DNA from: Streptomyces sp. WZ-12
GTDB taxonomy: Bacteria > Actinomycetota > Actinomycetes > Streptomycetales > Streptomycetaceae
Direction: 5' to 3'
Assembly (NCBI RefSeq): GCF_028898845.1
Contig: NZ_CP118574.1
Coordinates: 6,931,001 to 6,995,000 of the forward strand
Length of the DNA stretch: 64,000 nt
Shown here: one piece after another, positions 10,001-17,972 of the stretch
How the letters are laid out: every line of letters starts with the position of its first letter
Numbering within the stretch: position 1 is the stretch's first letter
The notes under the pieces: model-generated
The model's input: only the letters and a program-made list of their open reading frames with translations
What the model was told of the DNA's origin: nothing
Databases searched by the model: none
Position numbers and translations under genes: made by a program

Positions 10001-11026
10001 CGCTGGAACGACGCCCGCATCGCCGTCCAATCCAACTTCGGCACCCGCGTCGAGCTGCGCCTGAACGATCCCAGCGAGTCCTGCATCGACCACAAGCTCG
10101 CCGCGACGCTTTCACCCGACGAGCCCGGCCGCGCCCTCACCGATGGCAAGCTCTTCGCCCAGGTCGCCCTGCCCCGCACCGACAAACTCACCGACACCAC
10201 CGACCTGGGCGCGGTCCTGGAACGCACCACCCGCACGATCCGCGCCACCTGGAGCGGCGACGTCGCCCAACCCGTACGCGTGCTACCGCACCTCCTGGAA
10301 GCGAACCTCCTGCCGGGCCCGGTCGCCGAACCCCACCAGGTCCCCCTCGGCCTGGACCAGACCGCCCTCGAACCCGTCCTGCTCGACCTCTTCCAACACG
10401 ACCAGCACCTGCTGATCCTGGGCGACAGCGAATGCGGCAAGACCAACCTCCTCAAGACCCTCGCCCACGGCCTCATCGACCGCTACAGCGAAGACGAGTT
10501 GGTCTTCGCCGTCATGGACCCCCGGCGATCCCTGCGCGGCGCGATCCCCGAGGAGTTCAACGGCGGCTACGCCTACAACGCCAAGCTCTGCGCGGGACTT
10601 GCCACCGGCGTCGCCGGCGTCCTGGAGAAGCGACTGCCCGACGACACCACGCGCCCCGAGGACCTCCAGCCAGGCAACTGGGGCGGTGGCCCACGCATCG
10701 TCGTCCTCGTCGACGACTACGACGTCCTGACCACCGCCGGCCAAGAACCCCTGGCCCCGTTCCTCCCCTACATCCCCTCCGCCGTCGACATCGGCCTCCA
10801 CTTCGTCCTCACCCGCCGCGTCGCCGGCGCCTCCCGCGGCCTGTACGAACCCCTGGTGCAGAGCTTGCGGGAATCGGGCTCCTCGGCACTCGTCATGGCA
10901 GGCGACCGCGGCGAGGGCCAGCTCTTCCCCGGCGTCTACGCCTCTCCACAACCACCCGGCCGGGGCGTCCTCATCCGCAGGGGCCGTCCCAACCGCCTGA
11001 TCCAGACCGCGTATTCCGCCACCTGA
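7052..11026 (+). CDS. eccC: Type VII secretion ATPase EccC (fused EccCa-EccCb)
   Basis: 1324 residues, the motor of the ESX system. Two membrane helices lie at about 35-85, then a DUF region, then three FtsK/SpoIIIE-type ATPase domains. Walker A motifs are GATGSGKS at 489-496, GGPQSGKT at 838-845 and GDSECGKT at 1124-1131. Domain 1 has a full Walker B (VVIDEFGELL). Domain 2 has VIDGFGAL, without the catalytic Glu, and domain 3 has VLVDDYDVL. This fits the family, where ATPase 1 does the work and domains 2-3 bind substrate signals. Actinobacterial EccC is either one chain or split in two; here it is one. Confidence 0.95.
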   Translation: MSTRLIHRPARTTRPPAATEARVIEPPPNLPEGKAGNIAMSLLPVAGVMSSVVMMTVVRNSQFAGLGAIILVVTIMGTMALAFSQRGKAQRARRTQREAYLAYLEDLREELSAEERGRRERAEILNPPPPALYDIVREPARLWERRRADSDFLRVRVGTGDMPVRELRIGQQGSSVLTPPDRFMLNEASALMARFRTGTELPLTVPLDRVGNVSVIGPREDCLRVARALLVQTAATHAPDDVAVALAAPGERLADWEWAKWLPHLLDSEQFDGPVAARRMAPSLPQLARQLGPELRRRASYAAEVRRGLSGNDALSMTSRLLVVADGHGADAVDLPRPDEAVGLRDMGITVLHLLEQRVQEPSQVGVRITVNGGQVVIEDLRGQEPIGAHGMADDVSIPFAEGLARMLAPLRLSAESLADAPLTGPIDFAGLVGIDDVARLDLPRLWAPRSERAFLRVPIGVNDAHEPVLLDLKESSELGMGPHGLCVGATGSGKSELLRTIVLALVATHPPEDLSLVLVDYKGGATFAPFADLPHVAGVITNLENQAGLVERVHASLAGEVKRRQQVLKDAGNVADIGDYTALRASHRPDLEPLPHLFVVIDEFGELLTAKPDFIDLFLSIGRIGRSIGVHLLLSSQRIEGGHLKGLDTYLSYRLGLRTFSADESRTVLDTTDAFHLPPLPGFGYLKVDTSHYDRFKASYVSGPYRGPVQHDENEDTGPLALPYETFNSATAAQNAEAAEPTMRRRDAGPTELATMVEQLTNTSTAVRRIWLPPLPHALPLDRVAGPMEVGARGTQLTGRRGPLEVPLGLLDDPTRQWQGQWYLDLTVAGGHAAVIGGPQSGKTTLLRTLVLSLALTHTPQQVGIYGLDLVGGGLQALSGLPHVGGIASRADRERAARTVEEVRTMLATREDLFRDHGIDSLTRLRNLHAAGRLPQLASAEIVLVIDGFGALRDDFEQLDDDITDLLKRGGGYGIHVVAGMLRWNDARIAVQSNFGTRVELRLNDPSESCIDHKLAATLSPDEPGRALTDGKLFAQVALPRTDKLTDTTDLGAVLERTTRTIRATWSGDVAQPVRVLPHLLEANLLPGPVAEPHQVPLGLDQTALEPVLLDLFQHDQHLLILGDSECGKTNLLKTLAHGLIDRYSEDELVFAVMDPRRSLRGAIPEEFNGGYAYNAKLCAGLATGVAGVLEKRLPDDTTRPEDLQPGNWGGGPRIVVLVDDYDVLTTAGQEPLAPFLPYIPSAVDIGLHFVLTRRVAGASRGLYEPLVQSLRESGSSALVMAGDRGEGQLFPGVYASPQPPGRGVLIRRGRPNRLIQTAYSAT

Positions 11027-11099
11027 CGAGCCGCAGCCCTCCTGTGCCCGAGAACGGCGGGCGGCCTCCACGCCCCGAACAACGAAGGACCCGACGACC

Positions 11100-12518
11100 A
11101 TGACCAAGGACGTCATCGCCCTGACCCAGCGCATGCCCGACCCCTGGGCCATGCTCGCCGGACTGCTCTCCGGAGGCCCCGACAACTTGGTGGACACCAC
11201 AGGCGAAGGCGCCGTCATACGCCTCTGCGACGCCGAAGGCCGCCCCCTGGTCTCCGTAGAGGCACCCCTGCTCGTCCAGGTCGAAGGCGAGGCCGAACGC
11301 CTCCTCGGAGCCACCCCACCACCAACCCCCTACTGGTGGACGGAGGCCCGCGCCACCACCGGCGTCGAGCACGCCGAGCGCCTCGCCGGCACCTTCGCCG
11401 CCCGACTGGCCACCCTGGCCGACGGCTCCGCCTGGCCGTCCGAGGCCGCCCGTTCCCTGGCCGTGGTCGAAACCGACGGCATGACTGTGGTCCCCACACC
11501 CGCAGCCGCCCAACCCACCGTCGACGTCCTCACCGACAAGGTCGCCGTCGTCATCCAGGACCGCCCGGTCATCGCCATGACCGCCTGGCTCTCCGACGCC
11601 TTCCGCACCGCCGCCACCGCAGGACTCGGCCTCCAGATCGTCACCCCACCAGGAACGACGCTCTCCCCGGCCGTCCGCGACAACCTCAGCAACTGGCCCT
11701 CCCGCTGGGTCATGCGCGACGAACGCGACGACTACTACGACGGCCTGACCGGAGCCGTACTGCGCTGGCAGGACGGCATGTTCGCCCCCGTAGCCTCGCC
11801 CGAGGCAACCGCTGAAGATCCACGCACCCCGCTGGCCGCCTCCTACCAGGACGTGACAGCCACGGACGAACGACAGCTGGCCATCACGTTCCGCGCCGTC
11901 CATCCCGCAGACGAGAGCTTGGTACTCGGCGGCGCCCTGGAGTCGATATGGCGCGAGCTGACCGGCGAGCCTCCGGCCGGATGGGGAACCGCGGAACCCG
12001 CCAACCTCCCCTTCTCACCCCGCCAAATCACCGACCTCGCCCGCGAGAGGGCGCCGGAGCCCACCTGGATCGTGGTCGTCGGCACCCCGGACCGCCCCGG
12101 CCTGGCAACCGTCCGCATCAGCCGCACGAAGGCGGGCGTGGAGGAACACGTCACGCTGATGTTCGGCTACGGTCCCGACGAACAGCCGCCCGTGGACGCC
12201 CTCCCCGCGGCCGCGGAACTGCTGGCGACCCGCCACCACCTGCAGTCGATGCTCGTCCAACTCCGCAAGGCCCGCCGCGACCTGGCGGTCCCGCCCCGCT
12301 TCGAGGGCCCGGGCGTCCCGCTCGCCTTCGTCCTCGGCGCCGAGGAGGTCCACCAGATGCCCAACGACCGCGCCCGTCACACCCCCCTGCCCCAACCGCC
12401 CATCGCCCTGGGTCCGAAGGCCCGCCCCGCGATGTACTACCCGCTCCCCGGCGACCCCTCGGACCTGTCGGGCTGGCAGGACTTCGAACGCCTCATGCGA
12501 CACCTGAAAGACGAGTGA
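11100..12518 (+). CDS. DUF6177-like ESX-locus protein
   Basis: 472 residues, no membrane helix or signal peptide. It matches the general pattern of the DUF6177 proteins that follow eccC in Streptomyces ESX loci: an N-terminal MTKDVIALTQRMPDPWAM segment, a middle VAVVIQDRPVIAMTAWLSDA segment, then EPTWIVVVGTPDRPGLATVR and a LPPRFEGPGVPLAFVLGAEE-like tail region (PPRFEGPGVPLAFVLG). Starts 73 bases after eccC. The biochemical role is unknown; a cytosolic chaperone-like or assembly role is only a guess. The domain name is from recall of similar proteins and should be confirmed by search. Confidence 0.7.
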   Translation: MTKDVIALTQRMPDPWAMLAGLLSGGPDNLVDTTGEGAVIRLCDAEGRPLVSVEAPLLVQVEGEAERLLGATPPPTPYWWTEARATTGVEHAERLAGTFAARLATLADGSAWPSEAARSLAVVETDGMTVVPTPAAAQPTVDVLTDKVAVVIQDRPVIAMTAWLSDAFRTAATAGLGLQIVTPPGTTLSPAVRDNLSNWPSRWVMRDERDDYYDGLTGAVLRWQDGMFAPVASPEATAEDPRTPLAASYQDVTATDERQLAITFRAVHPADESLVLGGALESIWRELTGEPPAGWGTAEPANLPFSPRQITDLARERAPEPTWIVVVGTPDRPGLATVRISRTKAGVEEHVTLMFGYGPDEQPPVDALPAAAELLATRHHLQSMLVQLRKARRDLAVPPRFEGPGVPLAFVLGAEEVHQMPNDRARHTPLPQPPIALGPKARPAMYYPLPGDPSDLSGWQDFERLMRHLKDE

Positions 12519-12700
12519 GAGCACCTGTAAACGGGGCGACGTCCTCACGACCAAGAAACCTGGAGCAGCAGGGAGACGGGCAGCGGTTTTGAGTCGTTGT
12601 CACACCCTCGTCATAGCATTGGATTGTGAATTGCACCGGTCACGCACCGGTTGATAGGCATGACCACACATACGACCGTCAAGTCGGTGGGGGGAGTCCG

Positions 12701-13033
12701 ATGAAGTTCGACATGGGGGCGCAGACGCTCTCGACGTTGAGGTCTCAGTCGCAGGGGTCGAGCACGGAGCTGGGGACGCTGATCCATCAGCTCGTCCAGG
12801 CCGCCCAGCCGTTGGAGGGCAAGTTCAACGGTGCGGGCAAGGCTGCCTTCGACTCGTTCAAGGCGCACGCCGACGAGATCAGCACGGAGTTGAACAGCGC
12901 GCTGGCCGGGATCATCGGCGGTCAGTCGGGGATGGAGTCGGCGTTCAGCACCGGCGTCCAGGAGCAGGCCGACAACGCCCGGACGCAGATGTCGGCGGCC
13001 AACTTCGACGCGGCCCGCTTCTCCGGCCGCTGA
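12701..13033 (+). CDS. Esx-like (WXG100-superfamily) secreted protein, first of a pair
   Basis: 110 residues, helical hairpin of WXG100 size. The turn reads FNGAGKAAFDSF, so the usual Trp is Phe (F-x-G) while the following helix pattern is kept. Start ATG 12701 is chosen over an upstream in-frame codon because GGTGGGGGGAG lies just before it and the protein then begins MKFDMGAQTL. A 182-base non-coding stretch after the DUF6177-like gene suggests a new promoter here; a weak TTGTCA lies near 12597. It is followed by a second Esx-like gene 53 bases on, the usual arrangement for a secreted heterodimer. Confidence 0.8.
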   Translation: MKFDMGAQTLSTLRSQSQGSSTELGTLIHQLVQAAQPLEGKFNGAGKAAFDSFKAHADEISTELNSALAGIIGGQSGMESAFSTGVQEQADNARTQMSAANFDAARFSGR

Positions 13034-13086
13034 CCACCTGACCGCGACAGCAGGACTCGGATCAGATTTCGACGGGGAGGATTGTG

Positions 13087-13398
13087 ATGGCTGCTGGCAT
13101 GGACCGGCGCTCGTACGACTCGGGCGCCTCGGCCGAGGCACAAGGCAACATCCAGGCGGTGATTGCCCGCTTGGAGCAGGTGATCGCGGCTCGCGACGCG
13201 CAGGTCAAGCAGGCGATGGCGGACTTCACGGCCGACGGCGTGGCGGACGAGTACCACGGCAAGGAAATGCGCTGGAACCGCGCCTCACAGGAGGTCAAGA
13301 ACATCATCCACCTCCTCAAGACGGCGCTGGAGAAGAACGACGCGACCGCGCACCAGACCCTCGCGCGCGCGAAGTCCGCGGTCGACAACATCGGCTGA
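13087..13398 (+). CDS. Esx-like (WXG100-superfamily) secreted protein, second of a pair
   Basis: 103 residues from ATG 13087 (a GTG one codon earlier is possible; GGGGAGG precedes both). It is all-helical, with the central turn DFTADGVADEYHGKEMRW between two long helices. There is no W-x-G, but the size, charge pattern and position match the partner of an EsxA/EsxB-type dimer. Expected to be exported by EccC/EccD with the preceding protein. A C-terminal export motif of the YxxxD/E type is not obvious. Confidence 0.75.
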   Translation: MAAGMDRRSYDSGASAEAQGNIQAVIARLEQVIAARDAQVKQAMADFTADGVADEYHGKEMRWNRASQEVKNIIHLLKTALEKNDATAHQTLARAKSAVDNIG

Positions 13399-13531
13399 AC
13401 CACCCTGGCGCATCGGCGGGGGCAGGCGCAGCGATCCTCCGCAGTGCGTCAACGCGCGGCCAGCCGCAGGGAGGTGGCGGCGGCGCGCGGATCACGGGGT
13501 GGCGGAGCAGAGAGGTATGCAGGGGGCGTTC

Positions 13532-13984
13532 ATGGCGTCGTGGGACATTCAGCCGCAGGGCGTGCAGGGCCAGTTGAGAGTCGTTGGGGCACATGCCGAG
13601 GACCTGGGCGACACCTTGAGTTCTCTCCTCTCGGACTTGCAGGAGGCAGCTCAAGCCGCGGGCACCGCCGTGCCCGGCTCGCAGGCCATCACACCACCGC
13701 ACGGACCGGTGATGGGCGGGAGCACGCTGAAGGGGCCAACAGGCGTGTCCCCGTTGGCGCAGACATCGACGGGCCCGGTAGCCGCCGCACTGTCCGAGTA
13801 CGCAACGCACCGACAGAACGACTTCAAGGCGATGGCCGATCGTTGCCAGGCGGCCTGCCTGGGCGCGGCCAAGGCCACCAGCGAGTACGTCCAGGGTGAC
13901 CTGGAGGCGGCGCAGAACGCCCAGAACGCCGCCCGGACCGTCCGCCTAGATGCACTCAAGGACTTCGGGGGCAAGCAGAGATGA
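13532..13984 (+). CDS. DUF6507-like ESX-locus protein
   Basis: 150 residues from ATG 13532, which has CAGGGGG six bases upstream and gives the start MASWDIQPQGVQGQLRVVG. GTG 13499 and ATG 13517 are in-frame alternatives. It is helical with a Pro/Gly-rich break (about 45-85) and two long helices after it (ATHRQNDFKAMADRCQAACL; SEYVQGDLEAAQNAQ). Such proteins sit directly before the long toxin gene in Streptomyces ESX loci and probably pair with its N-terminal domain for export, like LXG partners. The stop overlaps the toxin's ATG (ATGA, 13981-13984), so translation is coupled. The domain name is from recall. Confidence 0.65.
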   Translation: MASWDIQPQGVQGQLRVVGAHAEDLGDTLSSLLSDLQEAAQAAGTAVPGSQAITPPHGPVMGGSTLKGPTGVSPLAQTSTGPVAAALSEYATHRQNDFKAMADRCQAACLGAAKATSEYVQGDLEAAQNAQNAARTVRLDALKDFGGKQR

Positions 13985-16383
13985 GCGACGCTCCAGTTGA
14001 CCCGTCCGAGATACCGGTCTTCACCGGCGACCTGGACTTCCTCGAGTCCAAGGTGAAGTCGCTGTCCCACAGTGGCCCCAAGGTCGAGACCGCCGGCTCG
14101 GACGTCCACACGTCCTTCGGTGGCCTGTCCGCCTTCTACAAGGCACCCGAAGCAGAGCAACTGTTCGCGGTAACCAAGCCCGTAGCAGACAAGGCCCGCG
14201 ACGTCGGCCACGACGTGGGTGTCATCGCCGGCGCGCTGGGCACCTACGCCAGCGAGGTCCGCCCGCTGGTCAATCACCTCAAGCAACTCAAGCAGGACGC
14301 CGCCGACTTCCGCCACAAAGCCGACTCCAGCGACGACGACTGGCGCGAAGACAGTGACCTTGTCACGGAGAACCGGGCTCGCCGCGACACGATCGCCACG
14401 GTCTGGGCCGCGTTCCAGGCAGCCGAACGCGACTGCCACGCCAAGATCGTCGGCCTGGTCGGCGGCAAGCCCCTCCACACCATCGACGCCTCCCACCCCG
14501 GCGGCTACGGCTACGACGCCAAAACCCTCACCCAAGCCAAGCACCTGCCCTGGGGCGACGCCGTCGAGGAATCGGCCCCCTGGTGGAAGGTCTGGGTTCA
14601 CGCCAACGACTTCGCCAAGGGCGTCCTCATCGACGGCGCGTGGGGCGCCATCAGAGGCCTGGGCACCCTCATCGGCGTCGACGGTTGGGACGCCGCCAAA
14701 CAAGCCTGGACCAACCTGGCCAAACTAACCACCACCGCCGCGCTCCTGACCGCCATGCCCGCCTTGGCTCCCATGTACTTCATGACGCCAGGACGCATGC
14801 TCCCCTCCTGGTTCCGGGACGCCCGCACCGCGATGGTGGAGACCGGCAAGGCGTTCGTCGCCTGGGACCAATGGGAATCCAACGGCCCCCGCGCCGCCGG
14901 CGCGGTCACCTTCAACGTCGTCACAGCGATCATCACCCGCGGCGGAGGCGCCGCCGTGGAGAGCGCAGGCAAGGCCGGCGCAGCGGTCAGAGCCGTCTCC
15001 ATCGCCGGAAAGGTCGGCGAGGTCATTGACCCGATGACCTACGTCTTCAAGGGCGCAGGCGCCGGCATCTCCAAGATCGGCGACGTCATGGCCCACCTCA
15101 AAAACGCCGGCCACTTCGACGTCCCGAAGATCTCCGAAGGCGCCTACAGCCTCCCCGAAGGCACCACCAAACTCCCGGACGGCACAGTGCAATTGCCCAA
15201 GGGCACCGCCACCCCGGAGGGAGCCACCAAGCTCCCGGACGGCAGGATCAAACTGCCCGAGGGCACGGTCACCCTCCCGCCGAACACGGTGAAGGACCCC
15301 TTCACCGGGAAGTACGCAAGCGGCAGAGGCGACCTCTACAACGAGGACGGCAGCCTCCTCCAACGCGCCGAAGACGCCCCCAAGGGACAGACCGCCACGC
15401 CTACTACGGGCGCGAACAACCCACGGACCGAGACCCCGGTCCGCCAGGAGCAGCCGGTCCTGGCGGGTATCGGGGGACGGGGCGATGACGTCACACGCGT
15501 CGGCTCGGATATCTCCGAACCGGCCCACGCCAGCGACAACGCGGGCAGCCGCCCCATCGGCGGCACAGCCGCCAACATGCCCACCAACAGCCATACCCCG
15601 GGCACCGGCGGGCTCGACAACTCCACGAACGCCACCGGCCACACCGCTGAAAGAGGCGGCACGAGCAGAGGCCACGGAGACGGGTCAGCTGGCGGTACTG
15701 TGCACGGTCCTGTCGAGCAGAGCGGTGGCTCAGGGCATGAGGCAGCGCCTGGCTCAGGGGCTGGGAGTAGCTCGGCTGGGGGGCCGCACGAGCCGACGCC
15801 CGGGGAGGCCGGTGCCGATGAAACGCGAGGAAGCGAGAGGACGCAGGCGCCGTTGGGCAACAGCCCTGGGCGTTTGAACGAGCCGCTTCCAGAACTGACA
15901 GCGCATCAGCGGGCTGACCACTGGAGTCACCTTGATGAGGTGGAGCAGCGCAACCTTGAGAATTTCGATCACCTGCAGCGCGACCCTGACAAGAACGGCG
16001 GGATCTCAGAGCCGTCGAAGGACGAAGCCAGGGTGGGGTTGGATCTTCGCGAGCAGTTCCGAATTCCTGATGACATCCAGCGCCCCATAGAGGCTGATCG
16101 TGGTGAGTTCTACTCGCCGAGTACGGGAAAGTACTACGACATCAAGGGCGTTCACTCTGACTGGCCGCCGTTCAACAATGTTCGTGACAAGTCGCAGCCC
16201 TTCAGGGGCGCGTACAACCCATCAAACAACACCAGATGGGTCAAGAAACTTTCCGAGCAGATAGTTGACAAGGGGCGTACTGTTATCCTGGACGTCCGAA
16301 ACGCGAATCAAGCAGCAATCGACGATATTAAGTCCATCGTTCAGAAGAATGGCTGGGAAGACCATGTCATCTGGTACCCGTAA
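13981..16383 (+). CDS. Polymorphic toxin exported by the ESX system
   Basis: 800 residues. Residues 1-150 are helical and take the place of the ESX-targeting domain; 200-370 hold hydrophobic, Ala/Gly-rich segments; 385-440 carry an LPxGT-type repeat; 470-640 are a disordered Gly/Ser/Thr/Pro linker; the last 160 are a separate C-terminal module. That module has GEFYSPSTGKYYDIKGVHSD (E709, D720-x-K722), then TVILDVRNANQAAIDDIKSI and ends GWEDHVIWYP. The layout is that of a polymorphic toxin. The E...D-x-K pattern would fit a PD-(D/E)XK-type nuclease like some CdiA C-terminal toxins, but another RNase fold is possible. GC content and codon bias drop in the module, as in a swapped cassette. The next gene overlaps its end. 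Confidence 0.8.
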   Translation: MSDAPVDPSEIPVFTGDLDFLESKVKSLSHSGPKVETAGSDVHTSFGGLSAFYKAPEAEQLFAVTKPVADKARDVGHDVGVIAGALGTYASEVRPLVNHLKQLKQDAADFRHKADSSDDDWREDSDLVTENRARRDTIATVWAAFQAAERDCHAKIVGLVGGKPLHTIDASHPGGYGYDAKTLTQAKHLPWGDAVEESAPWWKVWVHANDFAKGVLIDGAWGAIRGLGTLIGVDGWDAAKQAWTNLAKLTTTAALLTAMPALAPMYFMTPGRMLPSWFRDARTAMVETGKAFVAWDQWESNGPRAAGAVTFNVVTAIITRGGGAAVESAGKAGAAVRAVSIAGKVGEVIDPMTYVFKGAGAGISKIGDVMAHLKNAGHFDVPKISEGAYSLPEGTTKLPDGTVQLPKGTATPEGATKLPDGRIKLPEGTVTLPPNTVKDPFTGKYASGRGDLYNEDGSLLQRAEDAPKGQTATPTTGANNPRTETPVRQEQPVLAGIGGRGDDVTRVGSDISEPAHASDNAGSRPIGGTAANMPTNSHTPGTGGLDNSTNATGHTAERGGTSRGHGDGSAGGTVHGPVEQSGGSGHEAAPGSGAGSSSAGGPHEPTPGEAGADETRGSERTQAPLGNSPGRLNEPLPELTAHQRADHWSHLDEVEQRNLENFDHLQRDPDKNGGISEPSKDEARVGLDLREQFRIPDDIQRPIEADRGEFYSPSTGKYYDIKGVHSDWPPFNNVRDKSQPFRGAYNPSNNTRWVKKLSEQIVDKGRTVILDVRNANQAAIDDIKSIVQKNGWEDHVIWYP
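15145..15300 (+). repeat. LPxGT/LPDGT repeat inside the toxin
   Basis: Residues about 389-440 repeat a 7-10-residue unit: SLPEGTTKLPDGTVQLPKGT, then PEGATKLPDGRIKLPEGTV and TLPPNT. It probably forms a short beta-rich or extended spacer between the export half and the linker. The motif resembles sortase signals but sits mid-protein with no following membrane helix. Confidence 0.6.
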
Positions 16384-17017
16384 CGGCTGGGCACCGCGCA
16401 GGTTCCCCGCTAACCCCGTTGCTGCAGAGCGCCTACGAGAATGGCTACTCGCGACTGACGAGCGAGCACTTGACGCGGTAGGTCTCGACTTCAGCGGAGC
16501 GGACCTGTCGGGTGGCGACTTCCGCGAGTCGTGGTTCACCGACGCGAAGCTAACCAACGCAAACCTTGCGAACGCGAACTTCTATCGCGCTGACATCGAG
16601 GGGGCCGACCTTTCGGGAGCCAATCTGACTGGTTCCTCGCTAGTGCGAGCCAATCTCGATGACGCGGTACTGCGGGGGGCAACCCTTGATTCGGCAGATT
16701 TCGTGAAGGCGTCGCTCTACGGCGTGGATGCATCAGATGCAAGCTTCCGTGGCGCGCGGCTGATGGGGGCATCTTTTCTGGACGTGAGTATCTGCGGGGC
16801 AGATCTAACCGACGCGATAGTGCAGGAAAATTCTTTCCAGGTCAGGCTCAATGACAGAACGGTCCTGCAAGGATTCTCCGGATCGGTGTTTGGGCCCGTT
16901 GAATTCGTTGAGGAGGGAGGAATTCTGGAGGTCGGGGGCGGCGACCTGGAGCGTTTGATCAGGGAAAGAGGAGGGAGTGTGAACGTTATCCAACGGAAGC
17001 TGAAATCCGGAAACTGA
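16364..17017 (+). CDS. Pentapeptide-repeat protein, probable immunity protein
   Basis: 217 residues from ATG 16364, preceded by GGGAAG. It overlaps the last 20 bases of the toxin gene, so expression is coupled. Residues about 45-160 are tandem A(D/N)Lxx pentapeptides (GADLSGGDF, NANLANANFYRADIEGADLS, GANLTGSSLVRANLDDAV), which form a right-handed square beta-helix. Pentapeptide-repeat proteins are among the known immunity families next to polymorphic toxins, and the overlap makes that the best reading here. Lower GC matches the toxin's end. Alternative: a DNA-mimic gyrase protector of the Qnr/MfpA type, which is structurally similar. An in-frame upstream ATG at 16349 is possible. Confidence 0.7.
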   Translation: MSSGTRNGWAPRRFPANPVAAERLREWLLATDERALDAVGLDFSGADLSGGDFRESWFTDAKLTNANLANANFYRADIEGADLSGANLTGSSLVRANLDDAVLRGATLDSADFVKASLYGVDASDASFRGARLMGASFLDVSICGADLTDAIVQENSFQVRLNDRTVLQGFSGSVFGPVEFVEEGGILEVGGGDLERLIRERGGSVNVIQRKLKSGN

Positions 17018-17018
17018 C

Positions 17019-17795
17019 GTGAGCGTTACCGCCCGGGACTCTTCGCATAGGACGTTGGAGCGACTGCGTGCCATCGACTGGGCCGATGACGACGCGGCAT
17101 CTGATCACGCCAATTCGCGTACTCTCCTCATGCGCGAATATCTGCGACGAGCGGCTCTGTGGGCGCGCGCCTACGGGGCGGAGCAGTCCTGGCCGTTCTT
17201 CGACATTGCCGAGCACGTCGATGCCGCGCTCCAGACACCCGCCGACGTCGCAACCGAAGTGGAAGAAGTCCTGGCCGGGCTCGCCCCGACTTCGCTGAAG
17301 CGGACCTGCCGAGCTGCAATCCGGTGGGCGGCGCTCCGTGACGCCCACGACGACCTGCCTGCCGATCTGCCGGACCCCTATGAACCGCTCCTCCTCATGT
17401 ACGAACGAGGTGGTGGGTACTTCCTGGAGGAGTACCTCGACCTCAATGGCGTGATGATCCGGCTCGGCAACGTGGAGAGCAACGCTTCCGCCACGCCGTT
17501 CCTCACTCTCCTCCCCACCACACTCGACGCACTCGACGCCGAAGGCGAGATCACTTATTACGCGAAGGTCAGCGAGGGCCACCCCAGGCACAGCCCGCGC
17601 GGAATCGTCCGGCGTCGAATCGACGATGGTGACACCCATGACGAAGCCTTCACCCGGAATCTCCGCTGGGAACCAACCGAATACTTCAAGCGTTACGACC
17701 TCGGTCACAACGAAGTCGACCACGTCAAGATCACAGAGATCGAGGCTGCCGCGTTCATGGAATCGGTGACGGCAAAAATCCTCGGCTCCTCTTGA
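17019..17795 (+). CDS. Hypothetical protein at the end of the toxin operon
   Basis: 258 residues, GTG start 1 base after the pentapeptide gene's stop. Not recognised. N-terminal half is helical (LLMREYLRRAALWARAYGAE, HVDAALQTPADVATEVEEVL); the C-terminal half is alpha/beta with GGGYFLEEYLDLNGVMIRLG and a charged segment (RRRIDDGDTHDEAFTRNLRW). No signal peptide or membrane helix. Tight spacing says it is translated with the toxin and the pentapeptide protein. It may be a second immunity protein or a leftover from an earlier toxin cassette; no motif decides between these. Confidence 0.6.
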   Translation: MSVTARDSSHRTLERLRAIDWADDDAASDHANSRTLLMREYLRRAALWARAYGAEQSWPFFDIAEHVDAALQTPADVATEVEEVLAGLAPTSLKRTCRAAIRWAALRDAHDDLPADLPDPYEPLLLMYERGGGYFLEEYLDLNGVMIRLGNVESNASATPFLTLLPTTLDALDAEGEITYYAKVSEGHPRHSPRGIVRRRIDDGDTHDEAFTRNLRWEPTEYFKRYDLGHNEVDHVKITEIEAAAFMESVTAKILGSS

Positions 17796-17852
17796 TCCGT
17801 CCCGCGACTGAGCCGGCGGATACGCATGTGACACGCACACTGGAAAGAGCGT

Positions 17853-17883
17853 CCCGCCCCATGGCTCCGTGTGATGGGGCGGG
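17853..17883 (+). terminator. Terminator at the end of the ESX/toxin operon
   Basis: Perfect 10-bp stem CCCGCCCCAT / ATGGGGCGGG with an 11-base loop, between the convergent toxin operon and the HD-domain gene. It can act in both directions. Confidence 0.7.
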
Positions 17884-17972
17884 AGCATCGGCATAGGGCG
17901 TCAACTCGGGTATCCGCTCTGCGGGATCCAGAGTGGGCGGAACCGGGGAGGGCGTGGAAGCCGAGGGCTGGA

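Noticed and set aside
15145..15300. LPxGT motifs in the toxin as sortase signals
   Set aside because: They are repeated mid-protein with no following membrane helix or basic tail, so they are a spacer repeat.
16364..17017. Pentapeptide protein as a quinolone-resistance (Qnr/MfpA-type) determinant
   Set aside because: Its overlap with a toxin gene and atypical tail make an immunity role more likely; fold alone cannot show gyrase binding.
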